NCBI RefSeq assembly: GCF_003573695.1 | Contig: NC_039363.1 | Coordinates: 128,447,302-128,511,301, forward strand | Length of the DNA: 64,000 nucleotides | Reading direction: 5' to 3' | Source: Papaver somniferum | Taxonomy: Eukaryota > Streptophyta > Magnoliopsida > Ranunculales > Papaveraceae | In this document: piece after piece, positions 1 through 11,103 of the stretch | How the letters are laid out: the number at the start of each line of letters is the position of its first letter | Numbering within the stretch: position 1 is the first letter of the stretch | Made by a program: the position numbers and the translations under genes | The notes under the pieces: model-generated | Told to the model about the DNA's origin: nothing | Seen by the model: only the letters and a program-made list of their open reading frames with translations | Database searches by the model: none

Positions 1-793
1 AAATGTTTTCTGCTGGTTTTGGTAAATTCGTGTGTGTGGATGAGAAACGAGTCTAGACCCTAAACAATGTACTGCACGGGAGTACTTTTGATTCGAGAGA
101 TCAATCTGTACAAACCTGGCCTAAACCAAGAAATGGTCGTTCCAGGCTTGCTTCGGCCACAAAGTGAAGGAGAAGGGTTGGTCTTAGGGAGGAAAGCGAA
201 GAAAGTGTTGAGATCAGAATAGTTTATTCTGAAGGTGTGGTTGTTTACGATTTGTATCAGAAAGTAAAACTGGTTAGCTGAAAGAAAAGCTACCAGGTGA
301 TTTCTGGACATGTGTTGCTCTCCCTGACCAAAACCTGTTGTTTGGTGGAAATAGGTGAAACTTATTTATACAAGTCATAGTAAAACGTACCCTGGTCTCG
401 TAGAAAGTGGAAACGATTGAATAGTGGAATAGTGGAGTAATGTGTAACGTCAGAATTTATGCTTCTATGATGAAGGAAACGTTTACACCATTACTTATTG
501 CCATTACTAACCGCCCTTCTTTATGACACTTTCTTGTAACGGGCGTATTGCACGCCGCATGCTGTAAACCGCCAGACCAATACCCTGATGAGTATCCCCC
601 AGTTTGTGACATGTTTGATGTCTCAGATATTTTCGTGAAAAACATGTAGCACTTTGCTACGTGTGGCAAGTTAAAATCAAGAGGCTTGCCGTAGAAAAAT
701 AGTATATGATGCTATTAGGCTTGTTTTGGCTGGTCGCCTGAAACTTGCCACAAGCCTGCCGGCTCGGTGGCAAACTTTGATGGATGAAATTGC

Positions 794-1735
794 ATCTCAT
801 AATGAAGGGTAGTCGTCGATTATGGTTACCTTCTGTTGGTGCCTAGTAATGGCGCAATGGAACCTTTGGTGCATGCCAGCGGTATTGCAGCATGACTGGC
901 ATGGCTCGTTCATGTCAGTGGCACAGTGGTGCAAGTGGCGCCTGGCGTAGCCATGGCCACTATATTTAGGCGGCGGGTCGCCTAAAAATTGCCAAAAGTC
1001 TGTCGGTTCGGTGGCAAAATTGGATGGCTGAGATCGCATCTCATGAGGAAGGGTAGCCATTGATTATGGCTACCTTCTGTTGGCGTCTGGTAATGGCGCA
1101 ATGGCACCTCTGGTGCATGCCAGCGGTATTGTAGCATGGATGGCATGGCTCATGCATGTCAGTGGAACGGTGGTGCAAGTGGCGCCTGGCATAGCCATGG
1201 CTACTAGATTTAGGCGGCGGGTCTCCTAAAAGTTGCCACAAGTCTGTCGGTTCGGTGGCAAACTTGGATGGTTGAGATCGCATCTCATGAGGAAGGGTAG
1301 CCGTTGATTATGGCTACCTTCTGTTGGTGCCTGGTAATGGCACAGTGGCGCCTTTAGTGTATGTCAGTGGCATTGCGACATGGCTGGCATTGTTCGTGCA
1401 TGCCAGTGACACGGTGGAATGGCTGGCATAGTTTGTGCATTCCAGCGGGATGATGGTGTAAGTGGCTCCTGGCGTAGCCATGGCCATGGGATTTAAGCGG
1501 CTGGTCGCCTAAAAGTTGATACAAATCTGTTAGTTTGGTTGCAAACTTGGATGGATGAGATTGCATCTCATGGGTAAGGGTAGCCGTTGATTGTGGCTAC
1601 CTTCTGTTGGCGCCTGACAATGGCACAGTGGCATGCTAGTGGCATTGTGGCATGGATGGCATAGTATGTGCATGCCAGCGGTGCATGGTGCAAGTGGCGC
1701 CTGGCGTAGCCATGGCCGCTGGATTTTTGGCACGT
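794..1735. repeat. ~245-bp tandem array in the element A 3' LTR
   Basis: The phrase GGTAGYCGTYGATTATGG recurs at about 808, 1052, 1297 and 1579 (spacing 244, 245 and 282), each time followed by the same downstream words (TGGCGCCTGG, GTAGCCATGGCC, CGGCGGGTCGCC). Four units are present; the fourth is longer. The same array with the same spacing is in the 5' LTR. Confidence 0.85.
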
Positions 1736-1842
1736 TGGTATTAGATTCAAACGTGGTGTGGAAACATCAGTTTTAATGGCCACATTGATTCCCATGTTCT
1801 GTGGAGCATTTTTTGGCTCAGTTGGCGCGGAAAATTTGCCTA

Positions 1843-1873
1843 AATTAGGGTTTGGCATGTCGAAACCCTAATT
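1843..1873. other. Perfect 11-bp inverted repeat in LTR A (hairpin)
   Basis: Arms AATTAGGGTTT (1843-1853) and AAACCCTAATT (1863-1873) surround a 9-nt loop GGCATGTCG. The identical structure is at 9962-9992 in the other LTR, and a version with loop GGCATGCCG is in element C at 29188-29218. Confidence 0.85.
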
Positions 1874-2987
1874 AGCGTATATGACATGTAGCATGCGGTA
1901 GGTGGCATTTTTGGCATGTGCACTCGGCATGCCTGTTTGGCGCGTGCGATTGACATGCTTTTGGCATGTACGCCTGGCATGCGCGTTTGGCATGTGCGCC
2001 TGGCATGTTGGTTTTTGGCATGTTTGACATGTCGTTAGCATGTTGGCATGGTTTAGGTAAGCCAACTTGGTAGGTTAACTTTTTGACACAATTTCCACCC
2101 TTTTTAAAGCTGTGGTAGGTTTAGAGCAACCTGATTGGTGAACAGGGAGCCTCCCAAGCATGGGCGTGGCCACCCTTTTGGTGCGCGTGGCAGGTTTAGT
2201 GCGACATGATTGGTTGATGGGAAATAGGGCCGGCAAGTATGGTCCCAGCCACAACTTATGTGCGTGTGGCGAGTTTAAGGCGACCTGATTGGTCGAGGGA
2301 AATATGGCCGGTTTAGGATGGGGCGTGGCCAATGGAAAATGGCGCCGGTTGGCCTATGGCATGGACACGCCTCTCTTTGTTGCTGCTCCTATCCTGTGGA
2401 TCCTTGTTTTCTGATTCCGGGCAACATTTTGCATCTGCTAATCCATGGCGGATTAATTACCTAGTTTTTCTAGGCTTAATTTCGACAAGCAAGGTATGAT
2501 ATACTGCGCAAGGCGCAAAACCCTAACTTTTGCAAATTAGTCAGGATAACTGATTGAATTATATGTGTTGACACAGAGTTTTTTTAAGTTCGTTGCCAGA
2601 GAGAAGCATGCTTTCTGATTGAATACCTTATGCAAAGACCTTATCCTTGATAATTGGAAATTCGTGCTACCCTGCTGCGAGTGAACAGAAATCGTCATGC
2701 CATATCAATATTAAGGGTTCAGCCGGGGAACATAGCACAAAAAGCTTTTAAAGAAACTTATGTTAATTGAATGTAGGCAAGGTGCCAAAATTTACAGAAT
2801 ACCTGGGATTGTTGCTACATGCACCATTCTGGGTAAATTTTATGAGAGAATATTGAGTTGCTCAATAAGTGTGCCAGTGAAGAGGTTAAACACCCATCAC
2901 CTTTACACGACTCTGTCTCTTTACAGAGCGTCGGCCTATTAGATGCAGGGTTTTACAATTTTAGCCCTGAACTAAAATCCAACATCA

Positions 2988-3008
2988 ACATTAAGTCCCC
3001 TGCTTAGC
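2988..3008 (-). promoter_or_regulatory. Polypurine-tract-like sequence of element A
   Basis: Read on the minus strand, AAGCAGGGGACTTAATGT directly precedes the LTR start TGATG. The same words precede the LTR at 28573-28590 in element C. It is not a clean purine run, so the exact priming site is uncertain. Confidence 0.5.
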
Positions 3009-3818
3009 ACGTAACAGTGGCGTTGTTGCGGGGTAAGTATGAGATGGTGACAGACAATAGTAAAATCGGAAGGGCAAGACATGAAGAGATTGCCAGGGAA
3101 ATCCGACTAACCTTTGGCAGGAGGCACAAGTAGTCTATGATCCTTGTGTCGGCGGCTTGGCATATTTTCGGCTTGTCCATAGGGTGTTGGCGAGCTTTTC
3201 TTCCCGGAACGTTGGTGCCAACTTGGTCCATGGGGCTGATGCTAACGTCGCAGCTTCCGCCGCGGAGCGGTGACGATGGTGTTGCTGGCTTGGGCCACGA
3301 ATCGTTGGATGGCGCTAGCTGGCTTGGGCCATGAATTAGTGGATGGCGCTAGCTGGCTAGGTCACAGAACGTATGGAGATGGCGCTTGGCTTCAGTCTGT
3401 GGGATGATGGAAACTGGCCTCAGTTCGCGGAATGGTGGAAACTAGACTTGGAACTTTGGCTATCCAAACAGTGAGGATGGAGCCGGCCAGGTCACAGTAT
3501 GGGAGAAGATAACACGGCTTTGATCACGGAGTACTGGAGTCATGGCGCTGCTTGCTTGGAAGAGTGAATGGCGATGTTTTGGCTGGGACGCGGAACGGTA
3601 GAGATGGTCTGCTGACTTGGACGTGGATTGTTAGCGCCGGGCATGGCACTGGATGGGACGCGGACTGTTGGTCCCGACTTAGGCGTGAACTGCTGGCGCT
3701 GGCTTGGCCGCGGCCTGTTGGTGCCATGAAGCGTTATCAGCGTGGGTATGGTTGCCTCTTTCCTTGTATAACCCAAACAAGAAACCTTCTTTCGCTCGAA
3801 CTCCAAAAGTGCTATGCC
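2988..3818. other. Element A internal region upstream of the PMD gene, non-coding
   Basis: No protein signature on either strand. It holds loosely repeated words (GGCTTGG, GTTGGTGCC, GGATGGCGCTAGCTGGCT) around 3140-3720 and is homologous to element C at 28573-28720 and 42330-42560. Short plus-strand frames here (for example 3552-3884) run into the TATA region and look fortuitous. Confidence 0.6.
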
Positions 3819-3826
3819 TATAAAAG
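3819..3826 (+). promoter_or_regulatory. TATA box of the antisense PMD gene in element A
   Basis: CCTATAAAAGG at 3817-3827 lies about 610 bases before the chosen PMD start codon, with a plausible leader intron between (donor CAG|GTACGTA at 3925, acceptor TTGTAG at 4401; 477 nt). In element C the homologous site reads TATGAAAGG (near 42540), so the box is lost where the gene is lost. Confidence 0.55.
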
Positions 3827-4429
3827 GCGTTGCCTATCCTCTTTATCTTGTATTATTGGCTTTGTTTCCACGTCTTGGTGCTAGTGGCAGAGCAGTAGCA
3901 ATAAAGCAGGCGAGCATATTTCAGGTACGTATCCCCAATGTTTCTTCTTTTGCTTGCTCTTCTGTATTGGTGTAAACCCTAGCCATAGGTATATATTCCA
4001 TAAATTTGTAGAAATACTTCAGTATGAATGATTCCTCAGTATCACCGTAGTAATGTTAGCCACCACATTAGTAACAACGAAAACAATCATTATGTAAAGT
4101 AGGCATGCACGGACGGGTGGCTGCCATTAATTCCTTTCCCATGAAAACGTAGCTTTAGGGTTTCTTTTTCCTTCGTGGTCGTGAGCACAATTTCCGAGGT
4201 GGGGTGCACTCTTCCTTTTGTCCGAGAGCATGCTTCCCGCTGCAAGACATGGTTTTTGGCTAGGGGCGTGTTTTTCTGCGGTAAAATATGGCTTGTTGAA
4301 GCGGGCATTAGTCCCCGCTCCTTTGGATATGCGTGTTATGACTTGTGGTTAAACAAGTTTTCTCAAAGTAGTGATTTTTCTCCGTTTTTGCTCCATTGTA
4401 GTTAAGCAGCATAAAAGGATTTTGTTAAG

Positions 4430-7175
4430 ATGTCACCTGAAAGCGGTCTCGCCGTTGCATCGAAAAACACTAGCGTCTCCAAACCGAATATGGATGATGA
4501 GTTCTTCACAAAGTCTTTCACAATTAAGAGGGTGCATCCAAAATATGTCGCGATCCTTTTGACCGGTTCCGAAAATGAGGGAGACGTCCAATCAGTTCGG
4601 CCAGGGCGCATAATGCGGTTTTGTCTTCAGAGAAAAGAGTATCTTGCTTTTCTTATCGACTTCAAAATATGTCAAAGTCCATTTCATTCTTTTGATAAAA
4701 TGGATGCAATTCATGATAAGTCAAGACTGCGTGAAGGCCAATCTGACCAAGGCGCAAATCATCAATGCTGTCATGGCTTCGGCTTCTGCAACACTTCGAA
4801 TCAGGAAAGACATTGCGGACTTGATCACTTTCATCTCCAGATGGTGTCCGGATACTCACACGACCATATGTAGGTGGGGTGAAATGACCATTTCTTTGGA
4901 GAGTGTAGCCATATTGTTGAATCTTCCAATAACAAGGAATCTTAACATCACTTTGTCTGATGAAGAAGAAAAAATGCGTACCATCCTCGTCGAGAAGTCT
5001 GCAGGGTTCGTTCGGAAAGAAAATGAGACAAAGTGCTTCTGTAACTGGTGGGTGTCTGAATGGTTCTCGGGTGAATCAGAGTCAAATCAGGAGATGAGTA
5101 GTACGTTCCATGTTGCGGCATTTTTGGCTCTCTAGCTATCCAGAGGCATTTTTGATGATGGCTCTGGCAAGAAGGAGATAAGACAGAAACTCATCAAATT
5201 TGCCATCAAATTGGCAAAAGGTGTCATTCTCCCTATTGGTGGCTTGTTTCTTGGCTCTTTGTACACCCATATGGATCATCTGGCCGCAGACATGCATGCT
5301 TCCAATGGTTATATGAAGGTAGACTCGTACGTCCATGTTGCTTTCCTCCAAGCGTGGCTGTGGGAGCACTTCAAAGGTTATGCTCCTAACCCGCTGGCTT
5401 CATTTCTCGAATCCTATGGCGGCTCTAGGGTACTTCGTTGGTTGAATAGGCGTCCGAAAGCTGGACCAAATCTCATTGACTTCCTCGACAACGCGTACAC
5501 AATTAACTTTCGTCCCCGGGAACCGGTCCATGCATCCATAGTTCAGGCAAACACTTTTTCCTATGCCCCAAACACGACATTGCTTTCTACTGAAAAGAGT
5601 ATGAGCGTTGGAGAAATCATATTCATGCGAAGCTGCATTCCCGGACACGTGCCATCTTTTTTCCGAGGATCTTATTAGGCCTTCCTTATAACATTGACAG
5701 GGCTGCTCGGCATATGGGATTTGACCAAGGAGTCCCATTTCTTCGTCAGTTAGCGGACCCAGAAGAATTGATGTCAGCTTCTCTTGATGCCAGTGTCCTT
5801 GCGCCGGGTAAAAGTCTCCCTTTCCTGCTTTCAAAACGAAATCCAGCGACTACCTCCAGATATAACATATTTTGGAAGGATGAGTTTCTTGCCATCCACG
5901 GGTTCGTGAATGAAGTGGTGAAAGATCCTCGTGTCAAGCCTTTCCCTGCGATCTTGGCGAAACATCCATTATTGAGGGAGCTTCCCACAGTTAAGCGGAA
6001 ATCTCTTAGCCCGGATATGAACAGTCCCCAGAAAAAGGAGCGCCGGTCGAAAAATTGTGTAGGCGGCTTCCAATCTGGTTCGACGTCTCTTGTGAATTTT
6101 AGTTATTTCAACATGCAAGTACGTATGATCTTCTTACTGGTTTGGTTGAATTGCATAAATTCTTGATTTTGCTGCTGAACATCTGCTCTTCTTTTAACTC
6201 AGGCTCTCGATAACTCGAACGTCTTCGCCATACTTGCCCAGGGTCAGAAAATGGCGGCTCTTGGGTCGGCGACACTGAGTCTGTTGAAGATGTGGAAGAA
6301 GCTGGAGAGGTGGAAAGCTCAAGATCTGGTGGAAATGAGAAGATCACCTCTGAGTGTAGCAATGAGTCTTTTTCCAGTGAGCCCTCAGACGAGTCGGCGA
6401 GTTTTCCACGTGTTTTTTTTTTCTTTTCTTGGGATATTTATTTGGAATAAATGCTCAATCGATAACATTGCAGGAAGGAAACATTCTTGAAGATGGGAGA
6501 GAGAATCATCACAGTGAAGATATAGCTTCGTCTCCAATCATGGAAGCCGTACCCGTTGGTAATCTGGAGATGAAGGTTGATCGTCCTGGAGAGGTTGCTA
6601 TGCTTCAAAAGGCGAATAACGCTTCTGTAACTGTTGGTGCAATTGTTACCAAAGAACCCTTGTTGGTTGCGGGTTCAGCTACAGGCGTCGCTTTCGTCCC
6701 TCTATTCTTGACTCCTTATGAAGATCACGTGCTGATTGGATGTTTCAGTGTACCAATCAAGTATGAGGAGTTGTATACCACGATATGGAAAAGGTATGGA
6801 CATATTTCCACATCCAAAAAGATCACTAGCCGATTTGCATTGGTCAAACGCGTGGAAGAAGCTTTATCTTCGATTCATGACATGTGCAATGTGACTGGCC
6901 ATACTGTTTCTGGAGATGTAGTCTCAAGCTGGAAGTTTCACCGGGATATGTGTGTAGACTTTGATTTCAACGTCTTTTGGTTCTGTGAAGGTTTCTCCGA
7001 GATCCAAAAGTTACAGGCTGAAGCGATCTAAGGTCCCTCTGTGGATGTGATCAGCCAACAGGAAGCAGAAGTCGAAAGGTTGTCTCAGGAGTTGAAGCTG
7101 AAACAGGTGGCTCTTCAAAGCGCGAATGATGTTTTCTCCAAGAAGAACGAACCATTTTTGAATGATTTCCCTTGA
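4430..7175 (+). pseudogene. PMD (plant mobile domain, MAIN/MAIL-like) pseudogene, antisense passenger of element A
   Basis: Start chosen at the ATG 28 bases after the leader-intron acceptor. The N-terminal piece (to about 4690) aligns with the minus-strand PMD gene at 18 kb (shared IMRFC and IDFK words). A frameshift near 4690 moves to the frame holding the PMD core ICRWGEMTISLESVAILLNLP, then NGYMKVDSYVHVAFLQAWLW (about 5305-5365). A TAG at 5133-5135 replaces the Trp found in the second copy, and another frameshift near 5673 precedes YNIDRAARHMGFDQG. Likely introns are 6119-6202 and one ending at 6473. The last exon carries a second domain (IGCFSVPIKYEELYTTIWKR, about 6738-6800) and, after a TAA at 7029, a heptad-rich coiled coil ending at 7175. 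PMD is known from MAIN/MAIL1 and from transposon copies; the protein's role in the element is unknown. At least four lesions make it non-functional as sequenced. Confidence 0.8.
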
Positions 7176-8085
7176 ATATCTTCTGTCTTCTGAACTTCCT
7201 TTTCTCAGGGTTTTTTTTTTTTTTGAAAAGGCAAACAAAACGCCTAGTCCATGGTTTGATTTTCTTGTTTTTTGGACTGATAGATGATTGCTTCTTATGA
7301 GGATTTTGGATTATTTTTGGAATGAACTATTTTTTTAAAGAATGCCACTTTGATTATAACTGTGAGCAGCATAGTTATTCCAGAAAAGTCACGAAACCAT
7401 GAATGTCGTATGAAAATGGAAAATATGAGATAACATGAAACTTTGGGATAACATAGTTATCAGTTTCTATTATCAACGTTGAAACTCAAAGCAATAGGTC
7501 GTGTAAACATTGCCTGATAAAACTTACTCGCTTTTAGGGTCTTTCAACAAAACTGGATTATCAGGATGTAAATCCGAGTTTTGTGGGTGAAGTCATCCAG
7601 ACTGCGAGAAGTCCCTAGTCATTCTGTGAAACATCTTCATGTCGATCCGCAGTAAGGCGGAGAATCTTCAGTCCCCAGGTGCAATTCTCCTGAAACTATA
7701 TTTCCTTGGACAACGTGCTTCAGAGCGTCCCAAATCTTCGTGTGACAAAATTGGATGGTTGATTCCTCTCAGCTGGAGTTCCTGAACGAGTCTCTTCATC
7801 TACAGAGGTGCGCCCCGCTGAGGTATCGCCGCCAGGAGTATTGAAGGTGTTCCTCATTGGCTCTGGTGATCGGAGGCGTAACGCCTGAAGGAACTCTTTT
7901 CATGCCGCTGGTGTTGGCAGGTGGCATATTAACGCCACCGGAAGGAGTGTTAATACCGAGGATGATTTCGGCGCTAGTGCTCTCAGGGTTTGTTGCTGAT
8001 CCGGACCTGAGTTCTACCATCTTGAGACAGGGGTTGAAAAATGAAATCGGAGATTGGAAATTGATATTGTAACCGAGAGATTAAT
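7176..8085. other. Element A internal region between the PMD gene and the PBS, non-coding
   Basis: No supported gene. It is homologous to element C at 43035-43690, including the words GAGGRTTTTGGATTATT and the repeated CAGTCCC/AAGTCCC phrases. It would be the 3' untranslated side of the PMD transcript and, on the other strand, the 5' leader of the retroelement RNA. Confidence 0.6.
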
Positions 8086-8103
8086 CTCCCACTGTAGTCG
8101 CCA
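8086..8103 (-). promoter_or_regulatory. Primer binding site of element A (tRNA-Arg-like)
   Basis: Two bases after the LTR end CTCAAACA, the minus strand reads TGGCGACTACAGTGGGAG, which resembles the TGGCGACTC...GGGGA PBS class described for Ogre/Tat elements. It is not a perfect match to that consensus. Confidence 0.6.
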
Positions 8104-8105
8104 AT

Positions 8106-11103
8106 TGTTTGAGGGTGAAAACGGTTTCTGCTGGTTTTGGTAAATTCGTGTATGTGGATGAGAAACGAGTCTAGACCCTAAACAATGTACTGCACGTGAG
8201 TACTTTTGATTCGAGAGATCAATCTTTACAACCCTGGCCTAAACCAATAAATGGCCGTTCAAGGCTTGCTTCGGTCACAAAGTGAAGGAGAAGGGTTGGT
8301 CTTAGGGAGGGAAGCAAAGAAAGTGTTGAGACCAGAATAGTTGATTCTGAAGGTGTGGTTGTTTACGACTTGTATCAGAAAGTAGAACTGGTTAGCTGAA
8401 TGAAAAGCTATCAGGTGATTTCTGGATATTGTGTTGCTCTCCCTGACCAAAACCTGTTGTTTGGTGGAAATAGGTGAAACCTATTTATACAAGTCATAGT
8501 AAAACGTACCCTAGTCTCGTAGGAAGTGGAAACGATTGAGTAGTGGAAGAGTGGAGTAACGTGTAACGTCATAATTTATGCTTCTATGATGAAGGAAACG
8601 TTTACACCATTACTTCTTGCCATTACTAACCTATCTTCTTCATGACACTTTCTTATAACGGGGGTATTGCACGCCGCACGATGTAAACCGCCAGACCAAT
8701 ACCCTGATGAGTAACCCCCAGTTTGTGACATGTTTGATGTCTCAGATGTTTTCGTGGAAAACATGCAGCACTTTGCTACGTGTGGCAAGTTAAAATCAAG
8801 AGGCTTGCCGTCGAAAAATAGCATGTGATGCTATTAGGCTTGTCTTGGCTGGTCGCCTGAAACTTGCCACAAGCCTGCCGTCTCGGTGACGAACTTTGAT
8901 GGCTGAGATTGCATCTCATGATGAAGGGTAGTCGTCGATTATGGTTACCTTCTGTTGGCGCCTGGTAATGGCGCAATGGAACCTTTGGTGCATGCCAGCG
9001 GTATTGCAGCATGGATGGCATGTCTCGTTCATGTCAGTGGCACGGTGGTGCAAGTGGCGCCTAGCGTAGCCATGGCCACTAGATTTAGGCGGCGGGTCGC
9101 CTAAAAGTTGCCACAAGTCTGTCGGTTCGGTGGAAAACTTGGGTGGCTGAGATCGAATCTCATGAAGCAGGTAGTCGTTGATTATGGATACCTTATGTTG
9201 GCTCCTGGTAATGGCGCAATGGCACCTTTGGTGCATGCCAGAGGTATTGCAGCATGGCTGGCATGGCTCGTGCATGTCAGTGGAACGGTGGTGCAGGTGG
9301 CCCCTGGCATAGCCATTGACACTAGATTTAGGCGGCGGGTCACCTAAAAGTTGCCACAGGTCTGTCGGTTAGGTGGAAAACTTGGATGGCTGAGATTGCA
9401 TCTCATGAGGAAGGGTATCCGTTGATTATGGCTACCTTCTGTTGGCGTATGGTAATTGCACAGTGGCGCCTTTAGTGTATGTCAGCGGAATTGCAGCATG
9501 GCTGGCATAGTTCGTGCATGCTATTGACACAGTGGAATGGCTGGCACAGTTTGTGCATGCCAACGACATGATGTTGTAAGTGGCGCCTGGCGTAGCCATG
9601 GCCACGGGATTTAGGCGGCTGGTCGCCTAAAAGTTGCCACAAATCTGTTAGTTTGGTGGCAAACTTGGATGGCTGAGATTGCATATCATGGGGAAGGGTA
9701 GTCGTTGATTGTGGCTACCTTCTGTTGGCGCCTGACAATGGCACAGTGGCATGCTAGTGGCGTCGCAGCATGGCTGGCATAGTTTTTGCATGCCAGCGGC
9801 GCGATGGTGCAAGTGGCGCATGACGTAGCCATGGCCACTAGATTTTTGGAACGTTGGTGTGAGATTCAAACGTGGTGTGGCAACATCAATTTTAATGGCC
9901 ACATTGATTCCCATGTTCTGTGGAGCATTGTTTGGCTCGATTGGCGCGGCAACTTTTCCTAAATTAGGGTTTGGCATGTCGAAACCCTAATTAGCATATA
10001 TGGCATGTAGCATGCGGTAGGTGGCATATTTGGCATGTGCACTTGGCATGCCTGTTTAGCGTGTGCGATTGGCATGTGCGCCTGGCATGCGCGTTTGGCA
10101 TGTGCGCCTGGCATGTTGGTTTTTGTCATGTTTGACATGCTGTTAGCATGTTGGCATGGTTTTGGGAAGCCAACTTGGTAGGGTAACCTTTTGACACAAT
10201 TTCCACCCTTTTTAAAGTTGTGGCAGGTTTAGGGCAACCTGATTGGTCAATGAAAGAAGGGAGCCGGCCAAGCATGGGCGTGGCCACACTTTTGGTGTGC
10301 GTGGCAGGTTTAGTGCGACCTGATTGGTTGATGGGAAATAAGGCCTGCAAGTATGGGCCCAGCCACAACTTATGTGCGTGTGGCAAGTTTAAGGCGACTT
10401 GATTGGTCGAGGGAAATAGGGACGGTTTAGGATGGGGCGTGGCCAATGGAAAATGGCGCCGGTTGGCCTAAGGCATGGCCACGCCTCTCTTTTTATGCTT
10501 CTCCTATCCATCAGCTCCTTGTTTTCTGATTCTGGGCAAGATTTTGTATTTGTTAATCCATGGAGGATTAATTACCTAGTTTTCCTAGGCTTAATTTCGA
10601 TAAGCAAGGTCTGATATACTGCGCAAGGCGCAAAACCCTAACTTTTGAAAATTAGTCAGGATAACTGATTGAATTCTATGTGTTGACACAGAGTTCTTTT
10701 AAGTTCGTTGCTAGAGAGCAGCATGCTTTCTGATTGAATACCTTATGCAAAGACCTTATCCTTTGATACTTAGAAATTCGTGCTACCCTGCTGCGAGTGA
10801 ACAAAAATCTTCATGCCATATCAACATTAAGGGTTCAGCCGGGGAACATAGCACAGAAATCATTCAAAGAAACTTATATTAATTGAATGTAGGCAAGGTG
10901 CCAAAATTTACAGAATACCTGGGATTGTTGCTACATGCACCATTCTGGGTAAATTTTATGAGAAAATATTGAGTTGCTCAATAAGTGTGCCAGTGAAGAG
11001 GTTAAACACCCATCACCTTTACACGGCTCTGTCTCTTTACAAAGTGTCGGCCTATTAGATGCAAGGTTTTACAATTTTATCCATGAACTAAAAGCCACCA
11101 TCA
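8106..11103 (-). repeat. Element A 5' LTR (2998 bp)
   Basis: Complete LTR, TGTTTGAGGG...CCACCATCA on the plus strand. It carries the same internal layout as the left LTR: TATAAATA on the minus strand (8482-8489), a four-unit ~245-bp array (anchors at about 8927, 9170, 9414, 9697), the 11-bp hairpin at 9962-9992, GGCATGTGCGCC repeats (about 10000-10150) and the block beginning GCGCAAGGCGCAAAACCC. It ends inside repeat R-A; the next five bases are ATAGT. Confidence 0.85.
8912..9870. repeat. ~245-bp tandem array in the element A 5' LTR
   Basis: Four units with anchor spacing 243, 244 and 283, unit-for-unit equivalent to 794-1735 in the other LTR. Minus-strand open frames here repeat the same peptide words (LWQLLGDPPPKS, GHGYARRHLHH) and are judged non-genic. 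Confidence 0.8.

Larger units (their letters stand above)
1..2987 (-). repeat. Element A 3' LTR (window starts ~15 bases inside it)
   Basis: Base-by-base similarity to 8120-11103 runs throughout, with scattered substitutions and small indels. On the minus strand this is the 3' LTR because the polypurine-like tract abuts it at 2988. It contains a ~245-bp tandem array (about 794-1735), short GGCATGTGCGCC-type repeats (1855-2060) and the TATAAATA box on the minus strand at 363-370. Open frames in it on the minus strand are repeats of one another with no protein signature. Confidence 0.85.
1..11103 (-). mobile_element. Element A: non-autonomous Tat/Ogre-like LTR retrotransposon carrying an antisense PMD gene
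   Basis: Two ~3 kb direct repeats (1-2987 and 8106-11103) flank a 5.1 kb internal region. Orientation is minus by three signs: a PBS-like TGGCGACTACAGTGGGAG reading on the minus strand from 8103, a G-rich polypurine-like tract on the minus strand next to the left LTR (2988-3008), and TATAAATA on the minus strand near the distal end of both LTRs (363-370, 8482-8489). LTR ends are CCACCATCA on the plus strand at 2987 (AACATCA) and 11103. No sense-strand gag, RT or integrase is visible, so the element is non-autonomous; its only coding content is the plus-strand PMD pseudogene. The right flank (from 11104) is LTR R-A, so A is nested in that repeat. The matching left target duplication lies outside the window; the 3' flank is ATAGT. 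Assignment to Tat/Ogre rests on the tRNA-Arg-like PBS and the antisense PMD, not on pol. Confidence 0.8.

Noticed and set aside
797..2332. Series of minus-strand ORFs sharing GHGYARRHLHH-like words (also at 8916-9977)
   Set aside because: They repeat with the 245-bp LTR array and are interrupted between units; considered non-coding LTR sequence.
8062..8105. Alternative LTR start at TGATATTG with a plus-strand polypurine tract before it
   Set aside because: TGAT/ATCA ends looked attractive, but the TGGCGACT PBS, LTR TATA boxes on the minus strand and the A/C comparison favour minus orientation with the LTR starting at 8106.
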